Shown: positions 55,146 through 61,594 of the stretch, piece by piece | How the letters are laid out: each line of letters begins with the position of its first letter | How positions within the stretch are numbered: position 1 is the stretch's first letter | Source of the DNA: Bacteroidales bacterium | GTDB taxonomy: Bacteria; Bacteroidota; Bacteroidia; Bacteroidales; UBA932 | DNA length: 64,000 nt | NCBI GenBank assembly: GCA_017428945.1 | Contig: JAFRPW010000024.1 | Location: 1-64,000, forward strand | Direction: 5' to 3' | The notes under the pieces: model-generated | The model's database searches: none | The model's input: the letters and a program-made list of their open reading frames with translations, nothing else | Told to the model about the DNA's origin: nothing | Made by a program: the position numbers and the translations under genes

Positions 55146-55348
55146 GTCACGGGAGGCCACGGAAACACGGGAAAACGTGGCCTGGGACGTTGTGCATGTC
55201 ATGCGCGGCCACAAAAACACGGGAAAACGTGGCCTGGGACGTTGTGCATGTCACACGCGGCCACAAAAACACGGGAAAACGTGGCCTGGGACGTTGTGCA
55301 TGTCATGCGCGACCACGAAAACACGGGAAAACGTGGCCTGGGGTGAAC
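55146..55348 (+). repeat. Family B array, copy 2 (four units)
   Basis: Four direct units of 52 bp (TGTCATGCGCGGCCAC...CACGGGAAAACGTGGCC...), each with GGCCAC/GTGGCC arms around a 16-nt loop. The first unit starts GTCAC and the last ends GTGAAC. It occupies most of the gap between the HhH gene and mltD. No gene is seen in that gap. Confidence 0.85.
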
Positions 55349-55360
55349 AAGTCGTCACGC

Positions 55361-56764
55361 CTACCTCTTCCCAACCTTCAGCCTCTGGCCTTCGCGGATC
55401 ATGTCACTCCTGAGGTTGTTCCAGGATTTGAGGTTTTTGACGGTGGTGTGGTACTTTTTGGCAATCTTGCCAAGGTTGTCGCCGGACTTGACCTTGTAGT
55501 ACACCCACGACGTGCCCTGGGAGGTGGGGACGGGACGGCCCTGAACTATCTCACGGCCATCCTGGATGCGTGCGGCGAACATAGTCTCCGCCTTATACCT
55601 ATAAATAGAATCCTGCATCTCCAGGAACTGCGAGGTGTAGTTGAACGGAAGCCTCAGCACATTGCCCTCACCCGGAACTATGTCCTTGTGGTACTGGGGG
55701 TTAAGGTCGCGGATATCGTCGATGGGAATGCCCAGGACCTCTGAAATCTGGGCAAAGTGCAGGTTGCGGTTAATCCTGAACGTGTCCACATACACCGGCA
55801 GGGCCTTGGGATCCGGCCTTAAACCGTACTCAGTTGCATACCTGCAGGCATACATGGCACCCACCATGGCGGGGACGTAGCCGCGCGTCTCACGGGGCAG
55901 GAACTCGTATATGGACCAGAAGTCGCGTTTACCATCGGCCCGCTTTATGGCCTTGTTCACATTGCCGGAGCCGCAGTTGTAGGCCGATATTGCCAGCGCC
56001 CAGTCCCCGAAGATGCGGTAGGCGTCGCGGAAATAGCGCGCAGCGGCATCGGCAGAGGCAAAGGGATCCATGCGCTCGTCGATGTAGGAGTCGATCCTGA
56101 GCCCATAGCTGAGGCCTGTGCGGTACATGAACTGCCAGATGCCCTTGGCGCCCACGCGGGACTCCGCACGCGGGTTCATGGCGCTCTCTATGATGGCGAC
56201 GTACTTGAGCTCAAGCGGAAGGTCGTACCTTCGGAAGGTCTCCTCAAAAATGGGCATGTAGTACTCGCTGAGGCCAAGGATTTCCGCCATGCGGCGGGGC
56301 ATTTTCTCCGAGTACAGGATCATGTAGTTCTTCACGGTCTCGTTGTAGGGGAGGGAGATGAAGGAGTTCATCTCACGGAGACGGCGCATGAGGGTGGTGT
56401 CCGGAACGTCCGTCGTGAAGCGCACGGAATCCATGTTGTACTGCTCCCTGGATGCGTTTCTGGAGGCACGATGCATGTACCAGGCCATGAGGGAGTCGCT
56501 GTGAGATTGCCGGTCGCGGCCGGCAATGACGGCAGAAGAGCCCGGCCCTGACGCATAGTCCTCCAGGGCAAATGACACCTTGTTCTCGTTCTCACCGGAG
56601 CCGGAAAGGCTTGCTTCCGTGGCGCGGTAGCTGGCAAGTTCCGCCTCAAGGGCGGCAACGCGGAGCAGCAGTGTATCGTTCTGAGCCCGGAGCTGGCGGC
56701 GGGTCTGTCCAAAGGACGGAATCATGGCCCCAGCCAGCACCAGTATGGCAATCAATCTTTTCAT
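55361..56764 (-). CDS. mltD: Membrane-bound lytic transglycosylase, MltD-like (GH23 + LysM)
   Basis: A 467-aa exported peptidoglycan lyase. Signal peptide MKRLIAILVLAGAMIPSFG. The GH23 domain has the catalytic Glu in VAIIESAMNPRAESRVGAKGIWQFMYRTG and ALAISAYNCGSGNVNKAIKRA. One C-terminal LysM (YYKVKSGDNLGKIAKKYHTTVKNLKSWNNL) is clear; E. coli MltD has two. Residues about 79-87 come from a family C palindrome. It is the last gene of the parA-parB-DUF5683-mltD run typical of Bacteroidetes. The start at 56764 begins the signal peptide; an ATG two codons upstream is also possible. Confidence 0.92.
   Translation of the reverse strand: MKRLIAILVLAGAMIPSFGQTRRQLRAQNDTLLLRVAALEAELASYRATEASLSGSGENENKVSFALEDYASGPGSSAVIAGRDRQSHSDSLMAWYMHRASRNASREQYNMDSVRFTTDVPDTTLMRRLREMNSFISLPYNETVKNYMILYSEKMPRRMAEILGLSEYYMPIFEETFRRYDLPLELKYVAIIESAMNPRAESRVGAKGIWQFMYRTGLSYGLRIDSYIDERMDPFASADAAARYFRDAYRIFGDWALAISAYNCGSGNVNKAIKRADGKRDFWSIYEFLPRETRGYVPAMVGAMYACRYATEYGLRPDPKALPVYVDTFRINRNLHFAQISEVLGIPIDDIRDLNPQYHKDIVPGEGNVLRLPFNYTSQFLEMQDSIYRYKAETMFAARIQDGREIVQGRPVPTSQGTSWVYYKVKSGDNLGKIAKKYHTTVKNLKSWNNLRSDMIREGQRLKVGKR
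56505..56530. repeat. Family C palindrome inside mltD
   Basis: 26 bp: GATTGCCGGTCGC followed by GGCCGGCAATGAC. On the coding strand it reads VIAGRDRQS. Confidence 0.85.
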
Positions 56765-56766
56765 AA

Positions 56767-57720
56767 TCAAAATCTTAGGCCGATGGAAAGTCCCACGGAG
56801 GGATTCCGGGTCAAGCCCGGAATGACGTAGGAGGAGCCCGGAATGACGGGGGAGCCGGAAACAGCATACAACCCCGGATCGAACGCCGGTTCCACGCGCA
56901 TTGTGATATCGTCCGTTACCTCGAAGTCCTGCATGTAGGCGAATACGTTGGCATCAATTACCTGCAGGAGGTAGGACACGGCTATGGCAAGGATGGAGTA
57001 GTCCCTGTACCGGCGGTAAACGTCGCGGAAGTACTTTGCGGTCTCTCCGGTCTGGGGCGGGCGCTCCACCGTGGTGTCCTCCGTGGTGGCGGCGTTGTGG
57101 ATGTTCTTCCAGCGGTGATACTGCACGTTATTGTCTAGCATGAAATGCACGCTTCCGGCTATAAAACCGTAGTAAAGAGGCACTTTCCAGAACTCTCCGT
57201 TATAAATCTGTCCAAGGCCAGGTAACAAAATTGAATATACCGTGCTCTTTGCGGGGTTTGGATATTTACCCTTTTCATAGCCTACGGCGGTGTCCAGAAG
57301 GGAACCCCACCAGACCAGGCCGGCGCCTATGTAGGAGAGATTGCTCCAGACGTGGTATTTATCGTCCCCGGTGTCCTTAAACTGCTTGTTGAAGTACAGT
57401 CCCGCACCCACGCCGGCGCCTATTCCGCCATACACGATGGGCAGTTTCCAGTAGTCCTTGTTATATATCTGACCGCCGCCGATGAACACTGCCGATCCCA
57501 TCGTCAGGGTCTTCAGCGAGGCCCCTCTCTTGTGGGCAAGGCCGCCGAAGTATTCCTTGAAGGAGAATAGCTGGGAGGTATCGGCCGCCGTCTTTTCCGT
57601 GGTGTCGGCGTAGTTCTGGGTGAAGGCGTCGCGCTTGAACTGGTCGTCACGGTACTGGGCACTAAGGGGCAAAGCCAGAGCCAGCCCCAGAACGGCAGTT
57701 ATGACAGAGCGGAGTCTCAT
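56767..57720 (-). CDS. DUF5683-type protein (membrane/exported, unknown function)
   Basis: A 317-aa protein with a signal peptide (VITAVLGLALALPLSAQ) and two related segments, GSAVFIGGGQIYNKDYWKLPIVYGGIGAGVGAGLYFN and YSILLPGLGQIYNGEFWKVPLYYGFIAGSVHFML. The GLGQ-x-YN-x-x-x-W-K motif is the hallmark of DUF5683 proteins found next to parAB in Bacteroidetes. The function is unknown; the context suggests a link between chromosome segregation and the envelope. One full and one partial family C palindrome encode residues about 291-307 near the C-terminus. It overlaps both neighbours by 4 nt or less. Confidence 0.8.
   Translation of the reverse strand: MRLRSVITAVLGLALALPLSAQYRDDQFKRDAFTQNYADTTEKTAADTSQLFSFKEYFGGLAHKRGASLKTLTMGSAVFIGGGQIYNKDYWKLPIVYGGIGAGVGAGLYFNKQFKDTGDDKYHVWSNLSYIGAGLVWWGSLLDTAVGYEKGKYPNPAKSTVYSILLPGLGQIYNGEFWKVPLYYGFIAGSVHFMLDNNVQYHRWKNIHNAATTEDTTVERPPQTGETAKYFRDVYRRYRDYSILAIAVSYLLQVIDANVFAYMQDFEVTDDITMRVEPAFDPGLYAVSGSPVIPGSSYVIPGLTRNPSVGLSIGLRF
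56802..56849. repeat. Family C palindrome, full plus partial, inside the DUF5683 gene
   Basis: A 25-bp copy (56802-56826, GATTCCGGGTCA then AGCCCGGAATGAC) is followed by a half-copy GAGCCCGGAATGAC. The coding strand reads VIPGSSYVIPGLTRNP. Confidence 0.82.
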
Positions 57721-58634
57721 TTAATTGCAGAGAGGAATTTTTCCATCTGCTCGTCGGAATCGAACTTGATTGTGAGGGTGCCCTTGCCGCTCTCGCTGCG
57801 CTTCAGGGAGATGTTCTCACCGAAATATCGGCCCACATTTTCCAGGAGGCGGTAGTACATCTGCGGGAGTTCGCCGGGCTGCTCCTTCTTTCGGGGAGGA
57901 AGCTTCACCATGCTCTTCACTTTCTCTTCCAACTGCCTCACTGACAGGCCTTTCTTGACGATTTCGTCGCAGAGGGCCTCCTGCTGCTCCGGGTTTTCCA
58001 CACCCAGCAGAACCTTGGCGTGGCCCACTGAAACCAGACCTACCTTGAGGTCGTGCTGAACCTTTGCGGGGAGCTTCAGTAGACGCAGCTGATTGGCCAC
58101 GGAGGCGCGCTTTTTGCCTACGCGGTCGGCCATCTGTTCCTGGGTGAGGCGGCACTCGTCCATAAGGCGCTGGTAGCTCATGGCAACCTCTATGGGATCC
58201 AGGTTTTCCCTCTGGATGTTCTCCACGATTGCCATCTCCAGCATGCCCTGTTCCGATGCATCCCTGATGTAGGCGGGAATCATGTCCAGCCCGGCCAGGA
58301 TGCAGGCACGGTAGCGGCGTTCACCACTGATTATCTGGTACTTGTCGTCACCCTTGCGGCGCACCGTAATGGGCTGGATAAGGCCGAAGGTCTTGATGGA
58401 ACCGGCCAGTTCCCGCATAGCCTCGTCGTCAAAGCTCATGCGCGGCTGATAGGGATTTGGCTCTATCATGTCCACCGGGATGCGGAGCACGTCCGATGTA
58501 TCCTTGGGCTTGTCCCCGGCGGAGACTACTTCCTTATTAATATAGCCTACCGGTTTACGGAGTTCGCTCAGGTCTTCGCCGCCAAGGAGGGCTCCCAGGC
58601 CCTTCCCAAGGCCATACTGATTCTTAGTTGCCAT
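57717..58634 (-). CDS. parB: Chromosome partitioning protein ParB
   Basis: A 305-aa CTP-dependent DNA clamp that loads at parS. The N-terminus is LGKGLGALLGG, followed by the CTPase/ParB-N motifs (IEPNPYQPRMSFD, ISGERRYRACILAG), the helix-turn-helix (RLTQEQMADRVGKKRASVANQLRLLKLP) and a C-terminal dimerisation region. The ATG at 58634 was chosen over 58643 because ATKNQYGLGKGLGALLGG is the usual start. It overlaps parA by 11 nt. No perfect 16-bp parS (TGTTTCACGTGAAACA) is visible in the window. Confidence 0.94.
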   Translation of the reverse strand: MATKNQYGLGKGLGALLGGEDLSELRKPVGYINKEVVSAGDKPKDTSDVLRIPVDMIEPNPYQPRMSFDDEAMRELAGSIKTFGLIQPITVRRKGDDKYQIISGERRYRACILAGLDMIPAYIRDASEQGMLEMAIVENIQRENLDPIEVAMSYQRLMDECRLTQEQMADRVGKKRASVANQLRLLKLPAKVQHDLKVGLVSVGHAKVLLGVENPEQQEALCDEIVKKGLSVRQLEEKVKSMVKLPPRKKEQPGELPQMYYRLLENVGRYFGENISLKRSESGKGTLTIKFDSDEQMEKFLSAIK

Positions 58635-59394
58635 TCTTGTCAAGTACTTCTTTTGCCAGGTTCATGTAGTTGGAGGTGCCGTTGTTCATCACATCGTAAA
58701 GGATGATTGGCTTGCCGTATGAAGGGGCCTCTGAGAGGCGTATGCTGCGGGAAATAACGGTGTTGAAGACCATGTCCTTGAAATGGTCCCTGAGCTGGGC
58801 CACAACCTGGTTGTGAACCTTTGTGCGGCCATCGAACATGGTTACCACAAAGCCTTCTATGGTAAGTGCAGGGTTAATGCCGCTCTGTACCAGGCGTATG
58901 GTCTGGATAAGCTTTGCAAGGCCTTCCAGGGCAAAAAACTCCGGCTGCACCGGAATCATCACGGAATCCGCCGCCGTAAGGCAATTCACGGTAATGAGGC
59001 CCAGGGAAGGGGAGCAGTCGATGATAATGTAGTCGTAGTTGTTTTTGATTGGCTCCAGGGCCTTCTTGAGGACCGATTCCCTCTCCTGCACCTCCAGCAG
59101 CTCAATTTCCGCACCCACAAGATTGATGTGGGAAGGAATCATGTGCAGCTTGGGAAGCTCCGTCTGGATAAGGGCGTCGTCCGCGGCAATCTTGCCGATA
59201 AGTATCTCATACAGAGTACGGTGCTCTCCATTCTCCGGGTCAAAGTTAAGGCCCGATGTGGTATTTGCCTGAGGGTCTGCATCAATGATGAGCACACTCT
59301 TTTCCAGCACCGCCAGCGATGCCGCAAGGTTAATGGCCGTAGTGGTCTTTCCCACCCCGCCCTTCTGATTGGCTATTGCGATAATCTTTCCCAT
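58624..59394 (-). CDS. parA: Chromosome partitioning ATPase ParA (Soj)
   Basis: A 256-aa deviant Walker ATPase that forms dynamic gradients on the nucleoid to move ParB-parS. It has the deviant Walker A ANQKGGVGKTTTAINLAASL, the Walker A' region VLIIDADPQANTTSGL, and switch II IIIDCSPSLGLITVN. Length is normal for chromosomal ParA. First gene of the par operon; its upstream region holds family C palindromes in the leader and the family D array further up. Confidence 0.95.
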   Translation of the reverse strand: MGKIIAIANQKGGVGKTTTAINLAASLAVLEKSVLIIDADPQANTTSGLNFDPENGEHRTLYEILIGKIAADDALIQTELPKLHMIPSHINLVGAEIELLEVQERESVLKKALEPIKNNYDYIIIDCSPSLGLITVNCLTAADSVMIPVQPEFFALEGLAKLIQTIRLVQSGINPALTIEGFVVTMFDGRTKVHNQVVAQLRDHFKDMVFNTVISRSIRLSEAPSYGKPIILYDVMNNGTSNYMNLAKEVLDKNGN

Positions 59395-59405
59395 AGTCTG
59401 TTGTA

Positions 59406-59477
59406 GTCATCCCCGGCCCAGTGTTCTGAACCGTCATGCCCGGCTTGTTGTGTCATGCCCGGCCACGACCGGGCATC
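59406..59477. repeat. Family C palindrome cluster in the parA leader
   Basis: One 26-bp copy (59452-59477, GTCATGCCCGGCC then ACGACCGGGCATC) plus two half-copies (GTCATCCCCGGCC at 59406 and GTCATGCCCGGCTTG at 59433). Confidence 0.8.
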
Positions 59478-59484
59478 GGATTAA

Positions 59485-59492
59485 CAAAAATA
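59485..59492 (-). promoter_or_regulatory. Candidate -7 element of the par operon
   Basis: The minus strand reads TATTTTTG, about 90 nt before parA. A TTTTTG lies about 22 nt further upstream, a slightly long spacer. If it is used, the palindrome cluster lies in the 5' leader. Confidence 0.4.
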
Positions 59493-59571
59493 AGTATTAT
59501 TTTTGATATAACCGCAAAAAAGTTCCACAATGTTCCACAGAGGGCTCTTTATACTCTTTCTTCTCCCACTT

Positions 59572-59775
59572 CGCGAAACAAACGGGAGGCCCGTTCTGTC
59601 TGTTTCGTGACAGTTAGACGTCCTTTTTCCCGTCTGAAATCTCATTATTACTCTTGCGAAACATATGGGAGGCACGTTCTGTCTGTTTCGTGACAGTTAG
59701 ATGCCCCAATTCCGTCCTGTTACATCACTATTGGTCTTGCGAAACACACGAGAAAGCGGTTTTATAAGTTTCGCG
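59572..59775. repeat. Family D tandem array (83-bp period, three copies)
   Basis: Arms CGAAACA start at 59574, 59657 and 59740, exactly 83 bp apart. In units 1 and 2 TGTTTCG follows after 20 nt (59601-59607 and 59684-59690), with the shared block GTTCTGTCTGTTTCGTGACA. Unit 3 has diverged but keeps GCGAAAC (59739-59745) and GTTTCGC (59768-59774). The first arm reads CGCGAAAC and the last GTTTCGCG, which are complementary. It lies in the gap of about 500 bp between parA and priA. Confidence 0.8.
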
Positions 59776-59815
59776 GTTGGCAGAAGGTGTGGTACAAAAG
59801 TTTGCGGACGGCCAT

Positions 59816-59861
59816 GTCACGCGCGGCCACGTTTTGCCAGGTTTTTGTGGCCTGGGGTGAC
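59816..59861. repeat. Family B single unit
   Basis: A 46-bp unit with nested arms: GTCAC (59816-59820) with GTGAC (59857-59861), and GGCCAC (59825-59830) with GTGGCC (59847-59852). It shows the complete closing stem that the longer arrays carry only at their ends. Confidence 0.8.
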
Positions 59862-59897
59862 GTGCGTTGACTTGCGGCGGTGGTGAGAAGCAGGGAA

Positions 59898-61541
59898 TCA
59901 GGCGGGATCTACGTCAATAACGATGTGGCCTATGTACTTGTGGTCTTTTTCGAAGGCTTTGACGGCGGCGTAGATAGCGGCTTTGCGTGCTTTGAGGGAG
60001 CGGTCGCGGGGGAGGGTGATGCGGAGGGTGGATGACGCCCTTCCGTCACCCACGACCTGATCGGGGGTCTTGTTCAAGGATGAGGCAAGTAACCGGGACA
60101 TGTAGTTAAGTCTCTTCGGGTTGCTGTCGCTTATGACGATGTCTACCAGCCTGGTGAAGGGCGGAAGGTTGAACTGGCGGCGCTCGTCAAGGAAGACAAG
60201 GCCGGAGGAGCCGCTGCGGAGGGCCTGGAAAACGGGGTGCTTGGGTTCGTGTGTCTGTATGACCAGGCGCCGGCTGCCTTCAGGACCCTGGAGAAGCCTC
60301 AGGAGCTGGAGGGCGCGCTCGTCGGAACGGAAGTTGGCCGATGCAAGGAAGGCATCGGCATGCATGATCACGCAGAGACCGGGGCCGGAGAGGTCCAGGG
60401 TACGGACCTCCTTGCGGCCGCAGACCTGGATATCCGCGCCGGGGTACAGCCGGGCAAGCTCGTCTTCAATAAGCGGCGAGTAACGCTGCGTGCGCAGCAC
60501 CGTGACCGGAAGCCCTGCACCCAAAGCTGCCTTTATTTCCTCAAGAAGCTTGAGCGAAAACTCTCCGGACATGCCGCCTTTACGGATCTCCGCAGAGGTA
60601 TTAATGATACTGATTCCGGCAGAACAGTTACTTAAGCTTTTCTTCAGGTCAACCTTTGCAAAGAGGCCAGTCTCAGCATTGTATAGTGACTCCAATGATG
60701 GCGTTGCGCTACCCAGTATCACATTTGCGCCAAAACACTGCGCAAGCATGATTGAGGCCTCCCTGGCATTGAACCTTGGGGCAGGGGATTCCTGCTTGAA
60801 GGAACTGTCGTGCTCCTGGTCAACAATGATCAGCCCAAGGTCACGGAAGGGGAGGAAGATGGCACTCCGGGTGCCAAGGACAAAGCGGGGCTCTTCGCCT
60901 GCAACCTCCAGGGCAATGCGGTGCCTGGCCAGGGGAGTTCTCTCGCTGTGGTAGGCCAGAGTGTCCGGGAAAACGCGAGAAACCTTCTCCTCCAGCTGCT
61001 TAGTGAGGCCGATGTCCGGGACCAGATACAACACGCTCTTTCCGCGGCTCATGGCATCGGCCGCAAGGCGGAGGTAAAGCTCCGTTTTCCCTGACCCGGC
61101 CGGGGCTTCCAGAAGCACAGTTTTGTGACGGGAGAAAGCGTCGATAATGGAAGAGTATGCGGCTTCCTGCTCCAGCGAAAGCTGTACCGGGACGGCCGTT
61201 TTTTCCTTCTTCCTGGGCTGCCGTTTTATGGGCCTTTCCGGGATGGAGGCCGCCTTGAAAACTTCCCCCGGAGTGCATAGGTAATAGGAGGCAAGCTGGC
61301 GCCAGAAAGACAGAAGATTGCCGGTCGCCGCCGGCAATGACGGCCAGCACGCCTCTTTGATGTCAACCCCAGGTTCCGGCGTTACATCCACGGATGTTAC
61401 AATTCCGGAGTACTTCCGGTGGGCAAATTCCACCTCTAAGCGGTCACCGATTTGCACCTCGGAGCCCTCCGGGAGCGCGTAGGTTGGCTCCCAGTCAAGC
61501 TTGAGTGGGAGTAGCACCTGTATGTAACGTGACGCGCTCAT
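59898..61541 (-). CDS. priA: Reduced PriA-like primosomal protein
   Basis: A 547-aa homologue of replication-restart helicase PriA, which is normally 730-830 aa. The DNA-binding N-terminus (YIQVLLPLKLDWEPTYALPEG) and first helicase lobe are present: Walker A PAGSGKT (147-153), DQEH (241-244, instead of DEEH), GSATPS (277-282). The eight zinc-binding cysteines are missing, and the second-lobe motifs GTQMxxKGxDF and QVAGRAGR are absent or replaced (GPEGSRR). DNA unwinding is therefore doubtful, though fork binding and primosome assembly may persist. Residues about 68-76 come from a family C palindrome. The ATG at 61541 starts the conserved region. Confidence 0.85.
   Translation of the reverse strand: MSASRYIQVLLPLKLDWEPTYALPEGSEVQIGDRLEVEFAHRKYSGIVTSVDVTPEPGVDIKEACWPSLPAATGNLLSFWRQLASYYLCTPGEVFKAASIPERPIKRQPRKKEKTAVPVQLSLEQEAAYSSIIDAFSRHKTVLLEAPAGSGKTELYLRLAADAMSRGKSVLYLVPDIGLTKQLEEKVSRVFPDTLAYHSERTPLARHRIALEVAGEEPRFVLGTRSAIFLPFRDLGLIIVDQEHDSSFKQESPAPRFNAREASIMLAQCFGANVILGSATPSLESLYNAETGLFAKVDLKKSLSNCSAGISIINTSAEIRKGGMSGEFSLKLLEEIKAALGAGLPVTVLRTQRYSPLIEDELARLYPGADIQVCGRKEVRTLDLSGPGLCVIMHADAFLASANFRSDERALQLLRLLQGPEGSRRLVIQTHEPKHPVFQALRSGSSGLVFLDERRQFNLPPFTRLVDIVISDSNPKRLNYMSRLLASSLNKTPDQVVGDGRASSTLRITLPRDRSLKARKAAIYAAVKAFEKDHKYIGHIVIDVDPA
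61316..61341. repeat. Family C palindrome inside priA
   Basis: 26 bp: GATTGCCGGTCGC followed by CGCCGGCAATGAC. On the coding strand it reads SLPAATGNL, between the N-terminal domain and the helicase lobe. Confidence 0.85.
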
Positions 61542-61594
61542 TATCAGCCGTAGAAACAAAAAAGTTCAGATAACTAACAAAAATGTTATACAGA

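Noticed and set aside
55146..55348. Array of 52-bp repeats resembling a CRISPR
   Set aside because: The whole unit is conserved, including the would-be spacers, the units are palindromic, and no cas genes are present.
59523..59538. parS half-sites GTTCCACA/TGTTCCAC near parA
   Set aside because: They are direct, not inverted, and no complete 16-bp palindrome is present.
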